Part shown: positions 1 through 8,980 of the stretch, piece after piece | Layout: every line of letters begins with the position of its first letter | How positions within the stretch are numbered: position 1 is the stretch's first letter | The notes under the pieces: generated by a model | What the model was told of the DNA's origin: nothing | What the model saw: the letters and a program-made list of their open reading frames with translations, nothing else | Databases searched by the model: none | Position numbers and translations under genes: made by a program | DNA from: Clostridia bacterium | GTDB taxonomy: Bacteria; Bacillota; Clostridia; Oscillospirales; Acutalibacteraceae | Assembly (NCBI GenBank): GCA_017409265.1 | Contig: JAFQSY010000032.1 | Span: forward strand, 33,593-97,592 | Reading direction: 5' to 3' | Length of the DNA: 64,000 nt

Positions 1-27
1 AATAGCACCGCAAAACAGATTTGTCAA
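1..27 (-). promoter_or_regulatory. Possible sigma-A promoter leaving the left edge
   Basis: On the minus strand TTGACA (22-27) is followed after exactly 17 bases by TATT, where the window ends. This would drive a gene lying beyond the left edge. The last two bases of the -10 box are not in the window, so this is only a suggestion. Confidence 0.3.
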
Positions 28-40
28 CATTTTTTTTGAA

Positions 41-2140
41 TTAAAGCTCAATTTTTTTGCAGGAATATCCTGTAAGCTTATCACTGACAGCATCTGGCTG
101 ATGACCGCCGACATAAATAACAGTCTTTCCGTCGGGGTCAACTCTGCTGCCGTCATCAGTAACAGCTTTAACCCAATAACGTTCAATTTCAAGCTCAACC
201 GTTGCTGTTTCGCCCGCATCAAGCTCAACTGCTTTTATGCCACAGAGCTGGAAATGAGGAGTAACCGTTCTGCTATCGGTAAACGATGCATAGACCTGAA
301 CTCTTTCGGTGCCTTTTCTTTCGCCTGCATTCTTAACGTCAACGCTGATTTTAAGCGATTTTTCATCGGCAGAAACAAGCTTTGCATTTTCATATTCATA
401 GGTTGTGAATGAAAGCCCGTAGCCGAAGGGATAGAGCGCATCTCCGTCAATATATCTGTAAGTTCTGCCAAGCATTGAATAATCCTCAAAATCGGGCAGG
501 TTATGCTCACCGTCATAGATTGTTACGGGAAGCTTTCCTCCGGGATTTGCAACACCTGCAAGAATATTTGCAACCGCAAGACCGCCGAAAGCACCGGGAT
601 ACCACGCATGAATTATAGCCTTTGCATGGTTTCTTACCTTTTCGCCAAGGTCAATTGCACTGCCACACATAAGAACAACAACAACATTATCGCAAACATC
701 GCAGACTGCCTCTGCAAGCTTCTGCTGTGTTTTTGGAAGATAGAGAGTCTTTTTATCACCGCATGCGGTGTAATCGTTATCAAAACCTGTATCCTCACCC
801 TCGATTGAACAGTCAAGACCGAGTGCAAGAACGGTTATATCAGCCTCTGCAGCGGTTGCAATGCCGTCGCTTATCATATTCTGGAAGCCGCTCCAATGGC
901 AGAGAGATTCATCACAATAGTTAGAACCCTTTTCAACACTTATATCTGCATTTGTGAATACTCTGCGGATACCGTCGGCAACTGTTATGTATTCCGAGGA
1001 ATAGCCGTTATAGTTGCCCTCAAGAGCAGTAACTGAAAGAGCATTGGGTCCGACAACGGCAATTCTCTTTGTTGTTCCCTTATCAAGAGGAAGATATGAA
1101 TTTTCATTTTTAAGAAGAACAGGACATTGCTCCGCTGCTTTAAGGTTAAGCGCTCTGTGCTCCTTGCAGTCAAGCTTTGAGAACGGAATATCCGAATAGG
1201 GTCTTGTTTCTTCAAACTCGCCAAGAAGATAACGAATCATAAAGAGTCTTTCTGCTGCAACGGTAATATCGTCCTCGGTAATCAAATCCTGCTCGTAGGC
1301 ATCAACAAGTGCGGAATAAGTTTCACCGCAGTTGAGGTCACAGGTATTCTTGAGCGAAACAGCAGCCGCCTCTGCCTTTGTTTCGGTAAAATGATGCTCT
1401 GCATAGATATCTCTCAATGCACCGCAGTCCGAAACAACATAGCCGTCAAAGCCCCATTTCCCGCGGAGAACCTCCTTAAGAAGATACGAATGAGCGCAAC
1501 AAGGCTCGCCGTTTGTTCTGTTATAGGCACCCATAACACCCGCAACACCTGCTTCAACTGTCTTTTCAAATGCAGGGAGATAGGTTTCATACATATCGTG
1601 GGGATTTGCAATTGCATCAAAGCCGTGACGTGTCTTTTCAGGACCCGAATGAACAGCATAATGCTTAGAGCAGGCACATGCCTTCATGAACTCTCCGTCG
1701 CCCTGAACACCCTTTATGAAAGCAGAGCCAAGAGTTGCTGAAAGATAAGGGTCTTCGCCGAAGGTTTCCTGACCTCTGCCCCATCTGGGGTCACGAAAAA
1801 TATTGATATTGGGAGCCCAGAAAGTGAGTCCCTTAAAAATATCATAATCATTATATTTAACGTGCTGATTATATTTGATCCTGCCCTCGGTTGAAATAAC
1901 GTCACCGATGGTTTCAATAAGCTCGGGGTCAAAGGTCGCAGCCATTGCAATTGTGTGCGGAAAAACAGTTGCTGTGCCCGAACGTGCAACGCCGTGAGCA
2001 CCCTCATTCCACCAGTTATATTCTTTAACACCAAGTCTTTCGATAGCCGCCGCATTATAGACAAGCTGCGAGATTTTTTCTTCAACAGTCATCTGCGACA
2101 CAAGTTCCCTGGCTTTGATTTTGGCTTCGTTTTTAGTCAT
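41..2140 (-). CDS. Glycoside hydrolase family 3 (beta-glucosidase/beta-xylosidase type)
   Basis: The 699-residue protein hydrolyses terminal non-reducing beta-linked sugars with retention; there is no signal peptide, so it should act in the cytoplasm. The N-terminal barrel has the GH3 nucleophile segment VVSDCGAL with Asp near residue 238 and the KHYAVHSGPE segment. It is followed by the alpha/beta sandwich domain and a fibronectin-III-like C-terminus near 590-690. The segment VMGAYNRTNGEPCCAH resembles the beta-xylosidase-like branch of GH3, so xylosidase or glucosidase specificity cannot be settled. ATG at 2140 follows GAGGT by 8 bases. It is the last gene of a five-gene operon with spacers of 10-20 bases. 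Confidence 0.92.
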   Translation of the reverse strand: MTKNEAKIKARELVSQMTVEEKISQLVYNAAAIERLGVKEYNWWNEGAHGVARSGTATVFPHTIAMAATFDPELIETIGDVISTEGRIKYNQHVKYNDYDIFKGLTFWAPNINIFRDPRWGRGQETFGEDPYLSATLGSAFIKGVQGDGEFMKACACSKHYAVHSGPEKTRHGFDAIANPHDMYETYLPAFEKTVEAGVAGVMGAYNRTNGEPCCAHSYLLKEVLRGKWGFDGYVVSDCGALRDIYAEHHFTETKAEAAAVSLKNTCDLNCGETYSALVDAYEQDLITEDDITVAAERLFMIRYLLGEFEETRPYSDIPFSKLDCKEHRALNLKAAEQCPVLLKNENSYLPLDKGTTKRIAVVGPNALSVTALEGNYNGYSSEYITVADGIRRVFTNADISVEKGSNYCDESLCHWSGFQNMISDGIATAAEADITVLALGLDCSIEGEDTGFDNDYTACGDKKTLYLPKTQQKLAEAVCDVCDNVVVVLMCGSAIDLGEKVRNHAKAIIHAWYPGAFGGLAVANILAGVANPGGKLPVTIYDGEHNLPDFEDYSMLGRTYRYIDGDALYPFGYGLSFTTYEYENAKLVSADEKSLKISVDVKNAGERKGTERVQVYASFTDSRTVTPHFQLCGIKAVELDAGETATVELEIERYWVKAVTDDGSRVDPDGKTVIYVGGHQPDAVSDKLTGYSCKKIEL

Positions 2141-2160
2141 TGGAATACCTCAAATTATTT

Positions 2161-3972
2161 TCAGATTTTATTTACAAGGTCGAATGCAACAATCAGCTTT
2201 TCAAAAGCATTGTTTATTGCAACAGGAATGGTTTTAAGAGCCTTGAGAACAACGTTTGTTTCAGGCGCATCAGTCTGAACCTTGCCTATGCTCTTTGACA
2301 TAGTGTCTGCCTTGACATCAGCAAATTCAATTACATTAACATCCATGTTATCAAGACGGCCATCAATATCATTGACATTTCTTGTACCAAAAATATTCCA
2401 ACGGATTGCGTTTGCAATTGCAGAGCCTCTGATACTGTCTGTGTATTCGTTCATTGCCCAATCAATTGTTTCATCAACAGCAGACTTGAAATAGCTGTTC
2501 CATACTCTTTCAACTTCTTTTATAAAATCTTCGTTCTTTGTAAGAATGTTGAATACGTTGGGTTGTTCATCAATATCCCACTTGCCGAAAACGGTGTTTC
2601 TGTACATTCTGTTATAACAGACCGTCCACTTTTCGGGGTCAGTATAGTCATTGCCGAATCTTCCCGAATCGTTGTTGCCGAATGCTATATCGAAATCCCA
2701 TGCAGGACCTGCATAGAGGGTTTCGTTTGCACCCTCAGGCTTATAGAAATATGTGCTGGTAAGACCGAAATCCTGGTTTGAGCACCACTCGTTGAGAATA
2801 TACATCTGTGCGAGAGACTCAACGTTGCAGAGCTTGCCGAGCTCTTCCATGCTCTTGCCAGAGTAAACAGCATCTTCAAATTTCTGATACAGGGCGCTGA
2901 TATATTCCATCTGTGCCTTTGAAGCATATTCAGGAGTTTTCATAGTGAAAGGCTGGCTTCTTGTTGTTACGAATCCGCTTGCCTCGTCTGCATATCTGTT
3001 GGCAAGCTCCATTTCGATTATGTAGCCGCCTGTAATATCTTCGGGGTCATTGGGAATTTCATACCACTTGCTTGTGCCTTCAAGCAGGCCAGCATATGTT
3101 CCGTAAAGGCCGCCTCGGGGGTATGTATCAAGGTCATTCTTATTCACATCTTCAGTATTGCCTTCAAGGTCTTCAATATCAACATTTGAGCCGTCAATAC
3201 CGATTCTTGTTGTCAGAAGATATGAACCCATATAGTCGTTGTTGATATAAACATCAACGGGAGTAAACTGCGGAGTATAGGGCATACCTGCATTTTCAGC
3301 TGCCTGATATGCAAGAGCGTTTCTGATAAGAGATTCATCGCCGTGGTTTGCAATAAGGCTCCACTTCTTTGTTTTACCCATGCCGAAAAGGTTCTTTTTG
3401 CTGTCGAGCTTGATATTGTAGGGCTTCTTTTCCATCTGCCAGGTTGAGTTACCTCTGCCCTTGATTTCAAGTCTGCCTGCGTATTCGATTTCTTCTCCGT
3501 CAGCACCGATAATGCTGATATTTCCTTCTTCTTCGTTACCTTTTTTCTCATGGATAAAATCAAGCGAACCCGAATCTGTTTCTATAAACACGGAAGCGAC
3601 CTTTGATTCTGCGATGATGTCAACATCATATTCAGCTGCACCGCAGCTTACCTTAATCTTATCCTTACCTTCGAGGCTGATAACTCCGCCGTTTGCAACC
3701 GATACACCGTCAACTTTTACGTCTGCACTCGCAGGTTCAAAATTAACAGTTACTTCGCCTGTTCCGATTGATGTGGGAATAAAGAGCCAATACTTTCCGT
3801 CTGCGCCAAACCAGCTTGTCTTTTTCTCTGCTGCATCCTCGGGTTTTTCACCATCAAAAGCAACAGATACTGCAAAGTCGGTAAGTCCTGCAGCATCGTC
3901 TGCATATCCGATAAGAGAAACGCACGAAAGTGCAATAATAACCGTTAAAATTATTGATGTTATTTTCTTCAT
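2161..3972 (-). CDS. Secreted CotH-type kinase-fold protein
   Basis: The 603-residue protein has a clear signal peptide (MKKITSIILTVIIALSCVSLIGYA) and an N-terminal beta-rich region to about residue 140. A CotH-family domain follows, with the signature RGNSTW near residue 172, then KKPYNIKLD, the GDESLIRN segment and the late AWDFDIAFGN segment that supplies metal-binding Asp residues. CotH proteins of Bacillus are atypical kinases that phosphorylate spore-coat proteins; similar domains occur in secreted proteins of fibre-degrading clostridia. Here it lies inside a sugar-hydrolase operon, 18 bases after the phosphoglucomutase gene, which argues for a vegetative cell-surface role. The RBS AAGGAG precedes ATG 3972. 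The substrate is unknown. Confidence 0.85.
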   Translation of the reverse strand: MKKITSIILTVIIALSCVSLIGYADDAAGLTDFAVSVAFDGEKPEDAAEKKTSWFGADGKYWLFIPTSIGTGEVTVNFEPASADVKVDGVSVANGGVISLEGKDKIKVSCGAAEYDVDIIAESKVASVFIETDSGSLDFIHEKKGNEEEGNISIIGADGEEIEYAGRLEIKGRGNSTWQMEKKPYNIKLDSKKNLFGMGKTKKWSLIANHGDESLIRNALAYQAAENAGMPYTPQFTPVDVYINNDYMGSYLLTTRIGIDGSNVDIEDLEGNTEDVNKNDLDTYPRGGLYGTYAGLLEGTSKWYEIPNDPEDITGGYIIEMELANRYADEASGFVTTRSQPFTMKTPEYASKAQMEYISALYQKFEDAVYSGKSMEELGKLCNVESLAQMYILNEWCSNQDFGLTSTYFYKPEGANETLYAGPAWDFDIAFGNNDSGRFGNDYTDPEKWTVCYNRMYRNTVFGKWDIDEQPNVFNILTKNEDFIKEVERVWNSYFKSAVDETIDWAMNEYTDSIRGSAIANAIRWNIFGTRNVNDIDGRLDNMDVNVIEFADVKADTMSKSIGKVQTDAPETNVVLKALKTIPVAINNAFEKLIVAFDLVNKI

Positions 3973-3990
3973 TGTTCTTTCTCCTTAATA

Positions 3991-5622
3991 TCATTCCGAA
4001 ATTTTTGTTGCAAGAGTGTTGCGGATGGCCTGCTGTCTGATTTCAGCCTGCTCTCTATTTTCTCCCTTAACGGAGAAATAGAGCTTAAGCTTAGGCTCTG
4101 TACCCGAAGGTCTTGCAGCAGCCCATGAGCCGTCTTTGAAATCGAAACGCAGAACATTTTCCTTGGGAAGTCCGTCAATACCCTTTGAATAGTCAAGAAG
4201 CTTATCAAGGTCATCAAAAAGCTCTTCACCGCTTTCTCTCATAGCCTTCATTGCCGCCTGAATCTTTTCCGCACCCTCTTTTCCTTTGAGTACAAACGTT
4301 TCAAGGCAGTCATAATAATAGCCGTATTCGGCGTAAATACCGTCAAGAGCATCTACAAGGGTTTTGCCGTTGTTTTTATAGTAAGCAGCCATTTCCGCAA
4401 TCAGCATTGATGCCGAAACAGCATCCTTATCTCTTGCATGAGTACCTGCAAGATAGCCATAGCTTTCTTCATAGCCGAAGAGGAATGTATTCTCTCCGCT
4501 TTCCTCCCAAAGACAGATTTTCTCACCGATATACTTGAATCCTGTAAGAGTCTGCACAGACCTTGCGCCATGCTTTTCGGCAATCGCTGCGCCGAGACCG
4601 CTTGTAACGATAGTCTTTACAACTGCCGCGTTCTCGGGCATTGTGTCCTTTTTGAATTTGAGAACGTAGTCAACAAGGAGTGCGCCTGTCTGGTTGCCTG
4701 TGAGGAGCTGATAGCTGCCTTTGTGCTTAACGCCGACACCCACTCTGTCACAGTCGGGGTCTGTTCCGATAACAATATCCGCATTCTCTGCTTCAGCCTG
4801 CTTAAGAGCAAGGGTAAGAGCATCCTTTTCTTCGGGGTTTGGTGAACGTACGGTTGAAAAATCGCCGTCGGGAAGCTCCTGCTCTTTTACGATTGAAACG
4901 TTCTTACCTTCAAGAATTTTGCGTACGGGAACATTACCTGTGCCGTGAAGCGGAGTATAAACGATTTTAAGCTCCGAGGGTTCATTATAAAGACTCTGCT
5001 TTTTAACCTCTGCAAGAAATGCTTCGAGTGTTTCAACGCCAATATAAACAAGCTTTCCGCTCTTAACTGCATCTTCAAGGGCTTCGCAGGGAATATCTCT
5101 GATATCGTCAACGGCATTGACATATCCGATAACCTTATCCGCAAATTCGGGCACGAGCTGACAGCCCTTGCCGTCATAAACCTTGTAGCCGTTATATTCC
5201 TTGGGATTATGGCTTGCAGTGATAACGATACCCGCTGTGCAGTTATGATATCTTACCGCAAAAGAAAGCACGGGAGTGGGCATAAGCGTTTCAAAAAGGA
5301 AAACCTTTATGCCTGCCTTGCAGAGAACACCTGCAGCAACCTCGGCAAAATACTGCGAATTATTTCTTGAGTCAAAAGCAATTGCAACCGATTTTTCGCC
5401 GTCAAAGCATGCGTTAAGATAATCTGCAAGACCCTTTGTTGCCTTTGAAACGGTGTATTTATTCATTCTGTTTGCGCCTGCACCCATGATACCGCGCAGA
5501 CCGCCCGTACCGAACTCGAGGTCCTTATAGAATCTGTCCTCAAGCTCCGCTTTGTCGGTTATGCTTTCGAGTTCGTTTTTTGTTGCCTCATCAAATGTGA
5601 GCCAATATTCATATGCGTTCAT
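3991..5622 (-). CDS. Alpha-phosphoglucomutase/phosphomannomutase
   Basis: This 543-residue cytoplasmic phosphohexomutase interconverts hexose-1- and hexose-6-phosphates. The phospho-serine loop TASHNP is at 135-140 (Ser137), the metal-binding DPDCDR at 288-293, the sugar-binding GYEESYGY near 390, and the phosphate-binding RPSGTEPKLK near 510, so all four active-site loops are intact. The length fits the large PgcA-like group although it is somewhat shorter than the Bacillus enzyme. It sits between the GH38 mannosidase and the CotH-type gene, with 13 and 18 bases of spacing, so mannose or glucose phosphates from glycan breakdown are plausible substrates. AAGGAG precedes ATG 5622 by about 10 bases. 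Confidence 0.93.
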   Translation of the reverse strand: MNAYEYWLTFDEATKNELESITDKAELEDRFYKDLEFGTGGLRGIMGAGANRMNKYTVSKATKGLADYLNACFDGEKSVAIAFDSRNNSQYFAEVAAGVLCKAGIKVFLFETLMPTPVLSFAVRYHNCTAGIVITASHNPKEYNGYKVYDGKGCQLVPEFADKVIGYVNAVDDIRDIPCEALEDAVKSGKLVYIGVETLEAFLAEVKKQSLYNEPSELKIVYTPLHGTGNVPVRKILEGKNVSIVKEQELPDGDFSTVRSPNPEEKDALTLALKQAEAENADIVIGTDPDCDRVGVGVKHKGSYQLLTGNQTGALLVDYVLKFKKDTMPENAAVVKTIVTSGLGAAIAEKHGARSVQTLTGFKYIGEKICLWEESGENTFLFGYEESYGYLAGTHARDKDAVSASMLIAEMAAYYKNNGKTLVDALDGIYAEYGYYYDCLETFVLKGKEGAEKIQAAMKAMRESGEELFDDLDKLLDYSKGIDGLPKENVLRFDFKDGSWAAARPSGTEPKLKLYFSVKGENREQAEIRQQAIRNTLATKISE

Positions 5623-5635
5623 TTCAGGTCACTCC

Positions 5636-8581
5636 TTATTTTATTTCAACCCCAAGGGTTATAATTTCATACGGTGAATATTCGATTTTATCGGTTTTGC
5701 CGATTTCATCTTCAATAAGATTGAGAAGAGTCATCTCTTCGGGAAGATTTATAACTCCCCTTGCTCCGTTTTGTTCACAAAGACGGATAACAACATATTT
5801 TCCGTTTTCGGAAAGCTTGGCCGCTTGAAGCCAGAGAGGAGAAAAATCGGGAAGCTCTGCGCTGACATCGGCTTTTCTCAAAGGCACATTATATTCAAAC
5901 GCTTTGTTATTGATTTCAGCCGAAACGGCATCGCCTGCATGCGGATAAATCATGTAGCAGAAGTCATGCTCACCCATGTCCGAGGTCGGGTCAGGCCTGA
6001 TGGTTGAGCGAAGAAGAGAAAGTGCCATTGTCGAGCCTTCAGCCGACACACCGTATTTTCCTGAATTGATGAGAGCAACACCTCCGCCCTGCTCTGCCAT
6101 ATCGCACCATTTATGGTGGCAGACCTCAAAGCGCGCCTGCTGCCAGCTTGTGTTGCGGTGAGTTTCGCGGCGGATTATACCCGCCGAGGTATCGCAGAGA
6201 AGCTCTCTTGTCAGCACATTGCATCCGTATTCAGCTTTTACAAGCTTATGCTTTTCATACCAGTCAACAACATGCTCAACTTCAATTCCTCTTGACTGAC
6301 GGAAAAGTCGGATTATCATTTTCCACTTGCTTTTTTCCGTTGCAAACGTTACGGAAAACTCCGCACATTCGCCGTTTACAGAGATAAATTCAAGCTCTTT
6401 TTCAACATTCAAATTGCAGGGTCTGTCCTTATAATTCGGAAGAATATCCCATGCATCATAGTTGCCGGGTGTGTCGTGATACATCTTGAGCTTATTGAAA
6501 TCACCATTGACCCATTCACGGCATAATTCTTTATCCTTGAGCGAAGCAATGCTGCCATCAGGCGCAAATTTAATTGAATAGAATGGTGTTTCAACGCTGT
6601 ATCCGTTTATTCTTATCCAGTCTATGTCTGCCTTTTCTCTCTTGATTTCGCCATTTGAAAGAGCATCAATATCGGGAATTGCGAAATATCCCTTTTCACC
6701 CTTTCTTATGGTATCGCCGTTTTCATCGGCAACAAATGTCAAACCGTTTCTCTTGAAATTGAGGGTATTGAAATATTTTTCTCCGCTTCCGATAATTTCG
6801 GAAAGCTCTTTTTCCATTTCTTCATAGTCTGCCATTGCATCGCGGTAAACAGGGGTTATATGGCTGCCGGGAAGAATATCATGGAACTGATTTATCATCA
6901 GCTTTTTATATATATTTCTGATTTTTTCAGCCGGATATTCTGCGCCGTCTTTCATTCTCAAAACGCTGAGCAATTCCGCATCTCTGAGCATAAATTCAAG
7001 ACGTCTGTTATAATCCTTGAGCTTTGATTTGGTAGTGAATGTTCCCCTGTGCATCTCAAGATAAAGCTCGCCGTCCCAGACCGAAAGTGCTTCATTGCCG
7101 TCAAAATTCTTTGAAAGGAACTCTTTTGCGGTTATATGCTCGGTTTCAGGCATAACCGAAAGCTTATCAAGCCTGTGCATAATCTCAACCATTTCTTCGG
7201 TTGCACCGCTGCCGCCGTCGCCGTAGCCGAACATCTGCATCGTCTGCCCACCCTCATTTTTATCCTGGTAAGCATCCCAATTTTCCTGAATCTGGCTGGG
7301 CATATTCCACGAAATAAAGTGGGTCGGCGGTACGCACGCATAGACATCCGTGCCGTCAATTCCTCTCCAGATGAAATTGTTATGAGGAAATCTGTTTGTA
7401 TCATTCCATGTTGACATCTTATTTGAAACAAAATAGTCAACGCCGCTCTTTTTAAGAATCTGCGGAAGAATCCAGCTGTTGCCGAAAACATCGGGCAACC
7501 AGCAATTATTGACCGTCATGCCGAACTTTTCTCTGAAATAGCTCTGACCGTAAAGACATTGTCTTATAAGACTTTCGCATGCAGGAACATTGCAGTCAGG
7601 CTCAACATACATTGCACCGACAGGCTCAAACCTGCCCTCTGCAATTCTCTTTTTAAGTTCTTCAAAGATTTCGGGATAGTATTTTTCAACCGTTTCGTAG
7701 GTATAAGCCTGCGTATGCGCATACTTGAAATCGGGGTATTTATCCATAAGGCGCAGCTGAATCAAAACAGTACGCAGGTTTTTCTGCACAGCATGGATTC
7801 TGCGCCAATAATACGCAATATCAAGATGGGAATGGGCTATGAGTGCAACCCTTCCGCTTCCCTTATAATCTTTGTTTGAGAATATGTTTTTATCAATATG
7901 CTCCGATGCCGCTCTGACATCTTCATCACACACATCGTCAAAATCAATAAGATTAAGCGCTGCGTCAATTTCTCTTATGACAAGAGCCGAAAAATCCTCG
8001 TTAAAAACCTCGCTTAACGCAGCATCAAGCAGCAGTTCAAGGTCATAAACAAGCGACTGCACCGCTTCATTTACAACAGAAATATATCCGCCCTCAAAAA
8101 TTTGCCTGCAGCCTCTTACGCTCAGACTTTCAGGATTCCGCTCATCATCGGGCTTTGAGCGGTTATAACCCATGATTTCAAAATGAAGCTTTCTGCCTTC
8201 AACATATGGAGACAAGTCCATTCGTTCACGGTTGGGGTCAATGCCGCCTGCATAAACGCCGTTGACCTTGACTATCATTTCAGCCGCCGTTTTAAGCGAG
8301 AAACAGAACTTTTTGCCGACAAGGTGCTCCGGCAGCTCATAATCCGCTTCGATAAACGCCGTGCCGTCGGGGGTAAAATACATATCGCCCCTTTTCAGAG
8401 GTCTGAACTCGCCGTCATCATAGTATTCGAAATTCATTTCGGAAACCTGACGTGCGTCTTTAATTCTGAAGGTTGTTATTTCGTGCTTTTCGCTGTAAAT
8501 ATATCTTTTAAGCCAGCCGAAACGCAAGTTTATCCATTCCTCGGGCCGCATGCTTCGTCTGACAACCTTGATATGAGCCAT
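5636..8581 (-). CDS. Alpha-mannosidase, glycoside hydrolase family 38
   Basis: The 981-residue enzyme removes alpha-mannosyl residues and lacks a signal peptide, so it should work on imported oligosaccharides. The zinc-site motif HSHLDIAYYW begins at His250 with Asp254. The nucleophile segment WLPDVFGNSW carries Asp364, and NQFHDILPGSHI supplies another conserved His-Asp pair. The beta-rich C-terminal half is typical of GH38. The order NifU-like protein, GH38, phosphoglucomutase, CotH-type, GH3 with very short gaps says one transcript. Together with the GH125 enzyme at 12336 it forms an alpha-mannoside-degrading pair. Linkage specificity (alpha-1,2, 1,3 or 1,6) cannot be read from sequence. 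GTGAGGTGAG precedes ATG 8581. Confidence 0.93.
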   Translation of the reverse strand: MAHIKVVRRSMRPEEWINLRFGWLKRYIYSEKHEITTFRIKDARQVSEMNFEYYDDGEFRPLKRGDMYFTPDGTAFIEADYELPEHLVGKKFCFSLKTAAEMIVKVNGVYAGGIDPNRERMDLSPYVEGRKLHFEIMGYNRSKPDDERNPESLSVRGCRQIFEGGYISVVNEAVQSLVYDLELLLDAALSEVFNEDFSALVIREIDAALNLIDFDDVCDEDVRAASEHIDKNIFSNKDYKGSGRVALIAHSHLDIAYYWRRIHAVQKNLRTVLIQLRLMDKYPDFKYAHTQAYTYETVEKYYPEIFEELKKRIAEGRFEPVGAMYVEPDCNVPACESLIRQCLYGQSYFREKFGMTVNNCWLPDVFGNSWILPQILKKSGVDYFVSNKMSTWNDTNRFPHNNFIWRGIDGTDVYACVPPTHFISWNMPSQIQENWDAYQDKNEGGQTMQMFGYGDGGSGATEEMVEIMHRLDKLSVMPETEHITAKEFLSKNFDGNEALSVWDGELYLEMHRGTFTTKSKLKDYNRRLEFMLRDAELLSVLRMKDGAEYPAEKIRNIYKKLMINQFHDILPGSHITPVYRDAMADYEEMEKELSEIIGSGEKYFNTLNFKRNGLTFVADENGDTIRKGEKGYFAIPDIDALSNGEIKREKADIDWIRINGYSVETPFYSIKFAPDGSIASLKDKELCREWVNGDFNKLKMYHDTPGNYDAWDILPNYKDRPCNLNVEKELEFISVNGECAEFSVTFATEKSKWKMIIRLFRQSRGIEVEHVVDWYEKHKLVKAEYGCNVLTRELLCDTSAGIIRRETHRNTSWQQARFEVCHHKWCDMAEQGGGVALINSGKYGVSAEGSTMALSLLRSTIRPDPTSDMGEHDFCYMIYPHAGDAVSAEINNKAFEYNVPLRKADVSAELPDFSPLWLQAAKLSENGKYVVIRLCEQNGARGVINLPEEMTLLNLIEDEIGKTDKIEYSPYEIITLGVEIK

Positions 8582-8591
8582 TTATCTCACC

Positions 8592-8825
8592 TCACACATC
8601 CTGAAAATAGGGCTTTTTGCGGATTCCGATAACCCTTACCCTTTTGCCGCAGTCAGTTTCTATTCTCTGTTCAATCCATGCAAGGCATCGGTCAAGAATA
8701 AGACACTTTGAGCATTCACCCTGCAAAAGCACGGTCACCTCATTGCCTTCCTGCTTTACGAAGGTTATCTCTCCGCCGTCGCCCTGAAGTCTGGGGCGGA
8801 TATATTCATTGATATATTCTTTCAT
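8592..8825 (-). CDS. NifU C-terminal-like domain protein
   Basis: This 77-residue protein matches the NifU C-terminal (Nfu) fold: the start YIRPRLQGDGGEITFV and the cysteine motif GECSKC (Cys about 37 and 40) are characteristic. Family members carry or transfer Fe-S clusters. The usual CxxCP proline is absent and a third cysteine follows at about residue 46, so cluster binding is likely but not certain. It is the first gene of the minus-strand operon, 10 bases before the alpha-mannosidase gene. No functional link to glycosidases is obvious. ATG 8825 follows a strong CGGAGGA site. Confidence 0.8.
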   Translation of the reverse strand: MKEYINEYIRPRLQGDGGEITFVKQEGNEVTVLLQGECSKCLILDRCLAWIEQRIETDCGKRVRVIGIRKKPYFQDV

Positions 8826-8980
8826 GGAATATCCTCCGAAACAATTTCACAAATTACCATTTTAAGTATATCACTAACATCTTCTTTAATCAATAAAATA
8901 TTTAAAAATTTATATAAAAGCCTTTTAAATAAATACTGTATATGATAAAATATATTTAAAGAAATTGTGAGGTGAGAATT

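Noticed and set aside
3461-3988. Long plus-strand frame opposite the CotH-type gene
   Set aside because: It mirrors a real gene with signal peptide and conserved motifs, has no ribosome-binding site, and its composition is that of an antisense shadow.
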